From: DATBFG01 sp036558645
GTDB lineage: Bacteria; Acidobacteriota; Terriglobia; Terriglobales; Acidobacteriaceae
Assembly (NCBI GenBank): GCA_036558645.1
Contig: DATBFG010000029.1
Coordinates: 41,114-105,113, forward strand
DNA length: 64,000 nucleotides
Reading direction: 5' to 3'
Shown here: piece after piece, positions 34,153 to 41,027 of the stretch
How positions within the stretch are numbered: the stretch's first letter is position 1
How the letters are laid out: each line of letters starts with the position of its first letter
The notes under the pieces: generated by a model
Told to the model about the DNA's origin: nothing
Database searches by the model: none
The model's input: the letters and a program-made list of their open reading frames with translations, nothing else
Program-made: the position numbers and the translations under genes

Positions 34153-36132
34153 TTATTGGCCGCCAGGGGATTTCAGCTTCTCGATTGTTGATCGTTCACG
34201 GCGAGCATTCTCCGTTTGCCCCAGCGCACCATAAACATTGGCCAAGAACATGTGAGCTTCAACCGATGTAGGATCGATTTGTGCGGCCTGCTTGAGGTAT
34301 GGCAGAGCCTTCGTGAACTCATTCTGCATACCGTAAAGCCGACCCAATAGAAGGTTTGCGCGAAAGTGATCGGGTTTGAGCTTAATCGTTTCTTGAAATT
34401 CCTTCACCGCGTCCGGTATTCTTTCGCTCCGCTCGTAAACAACAGCCAGGTAGAAGTGCAGCTCAGCCGATGTTGGATTGTGTTTCGCTGCAATTTCAAA
34501 CTGCGGTGCCGCCTCGGCGAAATCCTTCGTCTCAAACAGGGCTTTACCGAGTTCATAGTTAGCAGTCACGTCGTCTGGTAGTTTCTCAACGGCGGTACGC
34601 AATAGCGGAACGGCCTTCTGTGGCTGCTCCAACCTCAGGTAAGCTCTTCCCAGTTCGAGATAAGCAAGGCTGGTATTCGGTTCCTGGGCAAGAACCTTCT
34701 CCAGTTTCGGAACCGCATCTTCATAACGCTCTTCCTGAGAATCGAAAAGGGCTTCAGTCAGCAGGTTCGCGATTTCAATGTGATCCTTTGGATCCGGACC
34801 GGCCTCATCAGCATTCGATCCAGTTGTGATTGTTGAAGGAAGATATCCCAATGCACGGAGATTTTCTGCCTGCTCCGGATCGAGCTTGCCAGAACTTGTG
34901 CCGGCAGCGCTGGTCTTTTGACGGAAGTCGTTAAGTTGCCCTGACAAAGTGTCGGCCACCGCCTTGGACGCGGTCTCGATATTGTTCTGCGCTCGCGGAT
35001 CGGAAGATTCATCATAAAGCTCGCGCTTGGGTGCCTGCACATAAAGGTACTTTCCGGTGCGCCAGGTTCGAAGGACGCTCCAGCCAAATGCACGATGAGA
35101 ATAGATGGTCTCGCTGTATGCAGGTCGCTCGGAGTCCTTAGCTGTTGCATCGGAACTCTTGATCAAGCTCACTAAAGAGGAGCCTTGCATGGCCGACGGG
35201 ACCGGCAACCCTGCAACTTGAAGCATTGTGGGAGCGATGTCCACGAGTCGTGCCCGCGTGCTTACGGTCGTACCTGCTGAAGCTTCCTTCGGCATTTTGA
35301 CCAAGAGGGGAACGTGGATGGTCTCGTCATAGAGAAAGACCCCATGATGACGCTCGCCATGTTCCCCGAACGCCTCGCCGTGATCAGCGGTGACAACGAT
35401 CAACGTATTGTCATAGAGACTGCGTGAACGCAACACTGCGAGCAGCTTGCCCATCGCGGAGTCGGTGTAGGCGATCTCTCCGTCATAAGGATCTTGAAAA
35501 CGGCTCTTGAAAGGCTCGGGTGGATCGTATGGACCGTGGGGATCGTAACAGTGGACCCACAGGAAGAAAGGACCCGCAGGCTTCTTGCTTAGCCACGTGC
35601 TGGCTCGATCAACCACGTCAGCCGCGCGGCGCTCTACGCTCTGATAACGATCTTCATCTTTCTTGCGCTTATGGAATCCAGCGTTATATACGTCGAAGCC
35701 GCGCTCGAATCCGAATGCGGTCACGTTCTTAGGATCGAGAATCATCGATCCAACGAATGCCCCGGTGCGGTATCCTCGCCGGCGAAAAATCTCAGGAATG
35801 TAGGGAACGTCCTTGCTGAGCGGCTCCCCCATGTATTGAAGATGATTGAACTGCGGGTAGGTGCTGGTCAAGATGGTCGCGTGCGAAGGCGGCGTCAGCG
35901 GAACGTGAGAGTAGGCGTGGGGAAAAGAGACGGCGTCCTTCGCCAAGGCATCGAGATTGGGAGTCAGCCCAAGCTTCGAGCCGAGGAAGCCCATGCGATC
36001 CGCGCGCGTCGTATCAAGGGTAATGAGAACTATGTTGGGACGATTAATGGGCAGCTGGGGCCGAGTAGGGCCGGTGGCGCTGGCAAAATGCGCCAGCAAC
36101 AAGAGACAGCCCAACCACCTGAAACCCCGCAT
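34153..36132 (-). CDS. Secreted sulfatase-like hydrolase with TPR tail
   Basis: A 659-residue protein: signal peptide (1-19), an alkaline-phosphatase-superfamily sulfatase-like domain (about 32-400), and at least five TPR units (about 450-650, as in TSLAYLELGRAYLRLEQPQK). Metal-binding motifs are NIVLITLDTTRADRMG at the N-terminus and TADHGEAFGEHGE near 240. The formylglycine motif C/S-x-P-S-R is replaced by TPPSH, so the nucleophile would be threonine, as in phosphoethanolamine-type transferases and other non-sulfatase members. A true arylsulfatase activity is therefore doubtful. The TPR region suggests it works within a protein assembly in the periplasm. The neighbour on the right is divergent. 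Confidence 0.86.
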   Translation of the reverse strand: MRGFRWLGCLLLLAHFASATGPTRPQLPINRPNIVLITLDTTRADRMGFLGSKLGLTPNLDALAKDAVSFPHAYSHVPLTPPSHATILTSTYPQFNHLQYMGEPLSKDVPYIPEIFRRRGYRTGAFVGSMILDPKNVTAFGFERGFDVYNAGFHKRKKDEDRYQSVERRAADVVDRASTWLSKKPAGPFFLWVHCYDPHGPYDPPEPFKSRFQDPYDGEIAYTDSAMGKLLAVLRSRSLYDNTLIVVTADHGEAFGEHGERHHGVFLYDETIHVPLLVKMPKEASAGTTVSTRARLVDIAPTMLQVAGLPVPSAMQGSSLVSLIKSSDATAKDSERPAYSETIYSHRAFGWSVLRTWRTGKYLYVQAPKRELYDESSDPRAQNNIETASKAVADTLSGQLNDFRQKTSAAGTSSGKLDPEQAENLRALGYLPSTITTGSNADEAGPDPKDHIEIANLLTEALFDSQEERYEDAVPKLEKVLAQEPNTSLAYLELGRAYLRLEQPQKAVPLLRTAVEKLPDDVTANYELGKALFETKDFAEAAPQFEIAAKHNPTSAELHFYLAVVYERSERIPDAVKEFQETIKLKPDHFRANLLLGRLYGMQNEFTKALPYLKQAAQIDPTSVEAHMFLANVYGALGQTENARRERSTIEKLKSPGGQ

Positions 36133-36241
36133 AGGAATGGAAAAAGTCTAACATAGCGTGGAGGCGCGTCGGATATGGACTGGTGGTTTATCAAACAGTT
36201 CTTTTGGAGAATTCGCGAGCCTGGGGTAATCTGGCATTGCT

Positions 36242-36310
36242 TAGGCGATGGAGTTCGCCTTCAACCGCCCGACGGGCTAATAACTCCTACCAAATTCTTG
36301 TGTAGGAGTT
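36242..36310 (+). promoter_or_regulatory. Fluoride riboswitch controlling fluC by ribosome-site sequestration
   Basis: The aptamer GGCGATGGAGTTCGCC, then AACCGCC and GGGCTAATAACTCCTAC (36244-36290) matches the fluoride (crcB) riboswitch consensus nearly base for base. AACTCCTAC (36282-36290) is the exact complement of GTAGGAGTT (36302-36310), the ribosome binding site of fluC. Without fluoride the 9-bp stem would hide the ribosome site; fluoride binding should release it. Confidence 0.93.
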
Positions 36311-36314
36311 CGCC

Positions 36315-36695
36315 ATGTTGCAAGCGATCGGGTTGGTCATGCTCGGTGGCGCGTTGGGGGCTGTCGCGCGCTTTCTGCTCACCCACTTCTTCTCGGAAAT
36401 AAGCCGCCATCGCGGCTTCCCCTTCGGCACGCTGGCCGTGAATGTGATCGGATCGCTCGCCGTTGGCTACATTCTTACCTGGTCCGCGGATCACGCCCAT
36501 GACAAATGGCGATTATTGGCTGCCACAGGATTCTGTGGTGGTTTCACAACTTTCTCTGCCTTCGCGTTTGAGACGGTGACGTACTGGCATACTGGAGAAG
36601 TAGCTGCCATGGTCTTAAATGTGTTCCTGAATAATGCGCTGTCGCTGGCGGCGGTACTTTGCGGCATCGCACTTCACAATTCGAATTCCCACTGA
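36315..36695 (+). CDS. fluC: FluC (CrcB) fluoride ion channel
   Basis: Dual-topology inner-membrane channel that expels fluoride. The 126-residue protein has four membrane spans. GGALGAVARFLLTHFF near the N-terminus, FPFGTLAVNVIGS, and GFCGGFTTFSAFAFET in span 3 are signature stretches, including the conserved Asn and Phe residues lining the pore. The preceding fluoride riboswitch confirms the assignment and gives the mode of control. The ATG follows GTAGGAGTT by 4 nt. Confidence 0.96.
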   Translation: MLQAIGLVMLGGALGAVARFLLTHFFSEISRHRGFPFGTLAVNVIGSLAVGYILTWSADHAHDKWRLLAATGFCGGFTTFSAFAFETVTYWHTGEVAAMVLNVFLNNALSLAAVLCGIALHNSNSH

Positions 36696-36823
36696 GGATC
36701 ATGCGGAGAGCCGCAGGGGGTGGGACAGCGCTGGAGCAGAGGAATCCGTGAGGGGATAGTGGGCTACTCTGAAAATATTAGGCGGCACTTGGGTCGGGCC
36801 AATACGCACGAAACATGACAAAC

Positions 36824-37006
36824 TTATGAATCGTTATGGCGACGATCTGGTGGAGGATGCAGAGCCTTCTGGCGAATTCTCTCGATGTGCTCGCTCAATG
36901 CATCACGCAATTCTCTGGCGATTTTCTCCAACTCCGGCCCTTCTGGAGTTTCGATGGCCTTTCGGCAGAGGTCCATTATGCGGTCATTCAACTGTCGTGC
37001 GGGCAT
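36824..37006 (-). CDS. Small conserved helical protein of unknown function
   Basis: A protein of about 60 residues with an amphipathic helical core (RIMDLCRKAIETPEGPELEK and ELRDALSEHIERIRQKAL) and a basic, proline-containing tail. The pattern is that of a small soluble acidobacterial protein seen repeatedly in this phylum, to my recollection; no function is known. The start at 37004-37006 is a guess, because no ribosome binding site is visible and an in-frame ATG exists 30 bp further in. Opposite-strand open frames here are shorter and poorer. Confidence 0.5.
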   Translation of the reverse strand: MPARQLNDRIMDLCRKAIETPEGPELEKIARELRDALSEHIERIRQKALHPPPDRRHNDS

Positions 37007-37279
37007 TGGGGAGGCTGCTAGCGGACCGCGTAGTCTGCTACAAACCTTTGTATTGCGCCATACAGAAGAAACTGTAATGAGTTGCACGACGCTAGTTCAA
37101 AGTAGCCCACTACTCGATGACAGTGTTTGACACCAGATTCTGATGACTGTGCTACAATATAGCTGCGTTTGATTTGAATCGGTTTTGAGCAGCTTCTCGC
37201 CAACCAGCTTGTTACCTGCCCGTAGTATTTCCGACTTCTTCCAGCGTAAATCAATTTTGAAAGGTACATCTTTAGCAAC

Positions 37280-37480
37280 ATGGAACAAGGAACAGTGAAG
37301 TGGTTTAACGACGCCAAGGGTTATGGCTTTATCAGCCGCCAGAATGGCGACGACGTATTTGTGCATTTTTCGGCGATTCAGTCGGCGGGATTCCGCAGCC
37401 TCCAGGAAGGCCAAAGCGTAGAGTTTGAAGTGACGAAAGGCCCTAAGGGCTGGCAGGCTGAGAACGTTCGGCCTCTGTAA
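37280..37480 (+). CDS. Cold-shock domain protein (CspA family)
   Basis: A 66-residue single cold-shock domain that binds single-stranded RNA and DNA. GTVKWFNDAKGYGFISR contains RNP1 (KGYGFI), and DDVFVHFSAI is RNP2. Length and sequence are those of a typical CspA/CspC. The 140-bp leader upstream is AT-richer than the neighbours; long structured leaders are usual for cold-shock genes but I could not identify a specific one. A strong terminator follows. Confidence 0.95.
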   Translation: MEQGTVKWFNDAKGYGFISRQNGDDVFVHFSAIQSAGFRSLQEGQSVEFEVTKGPKGWQAENVRPL

Positions 37481-37530
37481 GCCGACTCAGTCTTCGCCTC
37501 GCAAGTTTCGATCAAAACTGGTCTTTCAGC

Positions 37531-37568
37531 AGCCCGCTCCGGATGAACCGGGCGGGCTGTTCTACTTG
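37531..37568 (+). terminator. Terminator of the cold-shock gene
   Basis: AGCCCGC-T-CCGG pairs with CCGG-GCGGGCT around ATGAA, followed by GTTCTACTT. The stem is 11 bp with one bulge. Confidence 0.85.
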
Positions 37569-38041
37569 TGAAATCTTCCGTTCAGTCATGGGAAGTGCCA
37601 AGGGGCGTTCGGGCTAGCGCGGAACCGTAGGCAACGCAAATAGGTAGCACGTTGGTGGCACTCTTCTAGCACCTCCGTGCCATTCCCAGGTTGATCCTCA
37701 GCATTTATTTTCTTACGTGAGCAGTTCTGGGGGAGGGCTGCCCGGGCGTCCAAGGCTCGAAAGAGTCGGGACGCCCGTTATTATTTTCGGGAGGATCCGT
37801 GCTCTCCGCCTCCGAGACACTTACCTTCCAAACGTACCCATCCATTCGGCAATCTTCAGAATGTGTCCCTGCATGACCATTCAACCTCGTCTCGCCTGGC
37901 ACCTGGCTTCAGATTCAGAACCTTGTCCGGAGCGTAAAGCCGAAAGCTTCTAGGTGACCATCAGATGTGGCGGAAACTTGGCCGAGGCTCCATTCCGCTC
38001 CAAGTTTTGTGGCGAATTGGGAAACTAGGTCGCGGCAGGCT
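37569..38041. other. Intergenic stretch with one strong hairpin
   Basis: No gene is supported in these 473 bp. A hairpin with arms CGGGCGTCC (37743-37751) and GGGACGCCCG (37768-37777) is followed by TTATTATTTTC on the plus strand, which makes it terminator-like, although no upstream plus-strand gene is visible nearby other than the cold-shock gene, which already has its own terminator. It could end a non-coding transcript. Confidence 0.45.
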
Positions 38042-38851
38042 CTAGTAGGTCGAGATAGTGAAGTTCACGGTGATCCGGGCCTGGGTTTCGACGGGCTGGT
38101 TGCCTTGATAGTACGGCTTAAAACGCCACTGGCGCACGGCCTCACGTGCCGCGGACGACAGGATGGCCGGACCTTCCAGGATCCGCAGGTCCTGGATGTC
38201 ACCTTGCTTGTCGATCAGAGCCTGGAGAACCACCGCACCCTGCACCTTCATTTGCTTGGCCAGAAGCGGATAATCCGGAGTGACCTGATGTGTCACGATA
38301 CCCGTACTGTTCGCAGACATGCGTACGTTCTGGGAGGCGTTGACGGCGCCGGTTGAAGATGAATTTGCATCCGACGGGAGTTGATTCGCGTCCGAACCCG
38401 GCTGCATATCAACCTTAATGGAGTTGTTACCCGGCTGCACCTTGTGGTGCACATCGCCTGCTACCACCTCGACCTGCAGGGCGGGTAAGACTGCGCGGTC
38501 GGTGGAGAACGCAGGAGCTTGCGGCAAGGCCTCAGAGTTGGTTTTCGGGGCTGGAGCCGGCCTCCCACGGGGAATTGACTTAGCAGGCCGCGATGCCTCT
38601 GCGGGCGACCCTGGAGGATTTGCTGACAAAGTTGCGGCCGGGACCGCCGCCCTTTCCGATATCGGTTCAGTGACTACTTGATTAGTTGCCGGGGGATAGA
38701 GGATATGTCGGTTTCGGACGAGCACCAAGGCAAGCGCAATCAGCAGTACCGCCAAAGCAATCACCATGCGCCGGCGCTGCCTTAGATCGGGGCTGGGTTC
38801 AAGGGCGGCGTTAGTCACGATGGAAGCACGTCCCTCGTCAAGCCTGTGCAT
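38042..38851 (-). CDS. TonB-family energy-transducer-like protein
   Basis: A 269-residue protein with one membrane span near the N-terminus (VIALAVLLIALALVLV, about residues 31-46). A long disordered Pro/Ala/Ser-rich stretch follows, and then a TonB C-terminal domain: TPDYPLLAKQMKVQGAVVL and GPAILSSAAREAVRQWRFKP are the family marks. By analogy it links the proton gradient to an outer-membrane transporter. The ATG at 38849-38851 has AGGAGCG 9 nt upstream; longer in-frame starts overlap the operators. It is divergent from a Crp/Fnr gene; two TGTGA-N6-TCACA sites in the spacer could control both. Confidence 0.88.
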   Translation of the reverse strand: MHRLDEGRASIVTNAALEPSPDLRQRRRMVIALAVLLIALALVLVRNRHILYPPATNQVVTEPISERAAVPAATLSANPPGSPAEASRPAKSIPRGRPAPAPKTNSEALPQAPAFSTDRAVLPALQVEVVAGDVHHKVQPGNNSIKVDMQPGSDANQLPSDANSSSTGAVNASQNVRMSANSTGIVTHQVTPDYPLLAKQMKVQGAVVLQALIDKQGDIQDLRILEGPAILSSAAREAVRQWRFKPYYQGNQPVETQARITVNFTISTY

Positions 38852-38937
38852 TCGAAAACGCTCCTGGGCCCGCGGGGGGACGGGCAGAACACGTACAGTA
38901 TGCCTCGAAAAGCCCGCTAAATCCAGCCTCCATCCCC

Positions 38938-38953
38938 TGTGAGCAAGGTCACA
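38938..38953. promoter_or_regulatory. Crp/Fnr-type operator TGTGA-N6-TCACA (site 1)
   Basis: TGTGAGCAAGGTCACA has perfect 5-bp arms in the CRP consensus spacing. It lies between the divergent TonB-like gene and the first Crp/Fnr gene. Confidence 0.75.
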
Positions 38954-39007
38954 ATCAGCCGTGTTGCTCATCACAGCTTGGGGGTTCCCATGGGGTCGAC
39001 ACTGATC

Positions 39008-39023
39008 TGTGACGCGGGTCACA
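39008..39023. promoter_or_regulatory. Crp/Fnr-type operator TGTGA-N6-TCACA (site 2)
   Basis: TGTGACGCGGGTCACA, perfect arms, is 45 bp before the start of the first Crp/Fnr gene. This suggests autoregulation. The site overlaps an in-frame GTG that would otherwise lengthen the protein, so that start is rejected. Confidence 0.75.
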
Positions 39024-39068
39024 TGCACGCTGGCAAGAACCCGGATTCACGTCACAGGGGGTTGTTCA

Positions 39069-39791
39069 ATGCTTTCACCATACGGTATGGACATTATCGA
39101 GAGTTGCCTGACGTGCAAAATGCGGACTGATCGCATCTTCTGTGACCTGCCAACTTCCGCGTTGCAGTCCTTCGAAGGCATTAAGTACGCCACGGCATAT
39201 CCCAAGGGCGCCGTGCTGTTTGTCGAAGGGCAGGCTCCGCGCGGAATTTTTGTCCTCTGCAAGGGCCGGGTCAAACTCTCCATCTGTGCGACCGACGGCA
39301 AGACGCTGATTCTGAAAATTGCCGAGCCAGGAGAGGTGCTGGGGTTGAGCGCAACCGTCTCCGGTAAAGCATACGAACTCACAGCGGAAACTATTGACCC
39401 TTGCCAGGTGAATTTTGTGAAGCGGGAAGACTTTTTGCGCTTTCTGAAGGACCATGCCGACGCTTGCTTCAAGGTGGCGGAGCAGCTCAGCGAGAAGTAC
39501 AACAATGCCTGCCATGAAGTCCGTTCGCTGGGCCTGTCGCACTCGGCTGCAGAAAAACTGGCGAGACTGCTGCTGGAGTGGAGTTCGAAGAACGGAGAAG
39601 CTGCCAAGCAGGAGCCTCGGCTGAAATTGGCGCTCACGCATGAAGAGATCGCGCAGATGATCGGGACGTCGAGAGAGACCGTCACGCGTCTTTTTGCGGA
39701 CCTGAAGAAGCGGCAGATTGTGCAAGCAAAGGGCTCGACGTTGGTCATCCGCAATAAGAACGCACTGCGTGTCATCGCCAGCAGCAACTAG
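39069..39791 (+). CDS. Crp/Fnr-family regulator with N-terminal CX2CX8C motif
   Basis: A 240-residue transcription factor. The N-terminus has three cysteines at positions 13, 16 and 25 (SCLTCKMRTDRIFC), reminiscent of the iron-sulfur motif of FNR. The cyclic-nucleotide-binding beta-roll follows (PKGAVLFVEGQAPRGIFVL), then a dimerisation helix and the Crp-type HTH THEEIAQMIGTSRETVTRLF. The ATG at 39069 lies behind CAGGGGGTT; an alternative ATG at 39087 is possible and would leave the cysteine motif intact. GTGA-N6-TCAC boxes recur at its own promoter, at the second regulator and at cytochrome genes, so it is the probable master of the cluster. Whether the cysteines bind an Fe-S cluster is inferred. 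Confidence 0.9.
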   Translation: MLSPYGMDIIESCLTCKMRTDRIFCDLPTSALQSFEGIKYATAYPKGAVLFVEGQAPRGIFVLCKGRVKLSICATDGKTLILKIAEPGEVLGLSATVSGKAYELTAETIDPCQVNFVKREDFLRFLKDHADACFKVAEQLSEKYNNACHEVRSLGLSHSAAEKLARLLLEWSSKNGEAAKQEPRLKLALTHEEIAQMIGTSRETVTRLFADLKKRQIVQAKGSTLVIRNKNALRVIASSN

Positions 39792-39832
39792 TTTGCCGGG
39801 CACACGTCCTGTGCCACGAGTCACCCCAAGCG

Positions 39833-39846
39833 GTGACTGCAGTCAC
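39833..39846. promoter_or_regulatory. Crp/Fnr-type operator (site 3)
   Basis: GTGACTGCAGTCAC, a perfect 14-bp palindrome of GTGA-N6-TCAC form, lies 34 bp before the start of the second regulator gene. Confidence 0.7.
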
Positions 39847-39880
39847 TGTTTTCCTACCATCAAGGCGATATCAAGAGCGT

Positions 39881-40375
39881 ATGGAGAGCAGAATCCACGA
39901 CAGCTGCTTTGAGTGCACCCTGCGGCCGGATCGGCTCTTCTGCGATCTTCCCGCAGACGCGTTGGAAGCCTTTAATCTGATCAAATGCAAGGCGCAACAG
40001 CCGCGGGGAACAGTTCTGTTTCGGCAAGGCCAGCCCGCGCATGCCATCCAGGTGGTGTGCGACGGGCGAGTAAGACTTTCGTTGGGTTCAGAGTCGGGCA
40101 AACGAGTTGTTTTCCGTACGGTGGGTCCAGGCGAGATTCTTGGGCTGAGTGCGGTACTCGCAGGTGGCAACCACGAAGTCAGCGCGGAAACCGTTGATGC
40201 ATGCAGCCTGGCAACCGTTAAGCGCAAGGATTTGCTACGATTTCTTCGTCAGCATCGTGAGGCGTGCCTTCAGGTTGTGAATCTTTTGAGCCAAGACCTT
40301 CACGTTGCTTATGATCGGGTGCGTTCGATTGGGCTTGGCCGGACCCGACGCTCCCGAGCTGTGCACATCCACTGA
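39881..40375 (+). CDS. Crp/Fnr-like sensor protein lacking the DNA-binding domain
   Basis: A 164-residue paralogue of the preceding regulator. It has the same CX2CX8C head (C9, C12, C21 in SCFECTLRPDRLFC), the cyclic-nucleotide-like beta-roll and the dimerisation helix. It then ends after the dimerisation helix and a short tail, RSIGLGRTRRSRAVHIH. No helix-turn-helix remains before the stop, and I see none in other frames immediately after it, so this is a true loss and not a frameshift. It could act as a heterodimerising modulator of its neighbour, or be decaying. The ATG at 39881 was chosen to match the paralogue's N-terminus. Confidence 0.8.
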   Translation: MESRIHDSCFECTLRPDRLFCDLPADALEAFNLIKCKAQQPRGTVLFRQGQPAHAIQVVCDGRVRLSLGSESGKRVVFRTVGPGEILGLSAVLAGGNHEVSAETVDACSLATVKRKDLLRFLRQHREACLQVVNLLSQDLHVAYDRVRSIGLGRTRRSRAVHIH

Positions 40376-40405
40376 GCGCGATTTCCGTTTGGCCGAGGAC
40401 ACGAG

Positions 40406-40870
40406 TTGCGAAGCCGCGTTTTGCCTTGTTCGATTCTCATTCATCTTGCAGTCATGTTGCCGCTTGTGGCGTTTGTGTTGGCTGCAAAGGCAAACGAGGC
40501 GTACGCCGCCGCCTCAGTTCCCGCAGGCTTCGTCGGTTCGGAGAAATGCCGGGCCTGTCACGACGAAGAATATGCCAGCATTGCGGGTTCTCCGCATAAG
40601 AAGCTCCTTGAGGCAAGTCAGCCCGAAAAACAAGGCTGTGAAGCCTGTCATGGTCCCGGACAGGCACATATGGATGGAAATGGCGATGCGTCCAAGATCT
40701 TTCGTTTTACGGGAGCCAGGACTCTTACGGTGCGCGCTCGCTGTGGGACATGTCACAAGGACTTGAGCGATGCGACTCACTCCCGCCAGCAGGACAGCTG
40801 CCTCAGTTGCCACTCCGCCCATCATGCTCAGGAAAAAGAGCTTCTGCTGAAGGGGGATGCCGGGCAGTAA
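40406..40870 (+). CDS. Small periplasmic tetraheme cytochrome c
   Basis: A 154-residue exported cytochrome. The N-terminal hydrophobic signal ends near AKANEAYAAA (residues 27-36). Four CXXCH sites follow: CRACH, CEACH, CGTCH and CLSCH, over about 90 residues, with extra histidines (HAHMDG-type, HAHH) as likely distal ligands. The family resembles DmsE/MtrA-like small multihemes but no named relative is certain. The start is probably TTG at 40406; an in-frame ATG at 40454 would leave a shorter signal. It lies 30 bp after the truncated regulator, possibly co-transcribed. Confidence 0.85.
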   Translation: MRSRVLPCSILIHLAVMLPLVAFVLAAKANEAYAAASVPAGFVGSEKCRACHDEEYASIAGSPHKKLLEASQPEKQGCEACHGPGQAHMDGNGDASKIFRFTGARTLTVRARCGTCHKDLSDATHSRQQDSCLSCHSAHHAQEKELLLKGDAGQ

Positions 40871-40919
40871 CGTTCAGGATTTCTTCTTTCCTTTCTTCGT
40901 TTTTCTCAAACATCTCTTC

Positions 40920-40933
40920 GTGACTCGGGTCAC
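40920..40933. promoter_or_regulatory. Crp/Fnr-type operator (site 4)
   Basis: GTGACTCGGGTCAC. First of a tandem pair ahead of the eleven-heme cytochrome gene; the second begins exactly 22 bp downstream. Confidence 0.78.
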
Positions 40934-40941
40934 AAGCGCTA

Positions 40942-40955
40942 GTGAGAGTACTCAC
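40942..40955. promoter_or_regulatory. Crp/Fnr-type operator (site 5)
   Basis: GTGAGAGTACTCAC, within AGTGAGAGTACTCACT. Its end is 72 bp before the ATG at 41028, the same distance as site 7 to the AhbD-like gene. Confidence 0.78.
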
Positions 40956-41027
40956 TGATGCCTATGACTACTTCCGCCAACAATAGAAGTGCGGTCAGAG
41001 CTGAATTTGGGAGGGAATGTCGAGACT

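Noticed and set aside
37705..37953. Two overlapping short frames beside the cold-shock gene
   Set aside because: They overlap each other on opposite strands and cross a strong hairpin; no start signal worth calling.
39009..39068. Upstream GTG start extending the first Crp/Fnr regulator
   Set aside because: The GTG lies inside the TGTGACGCGGGTCACA operator, and the extension has no regulator-like sequence; the ATG at 39069 or 39087 is a better start.
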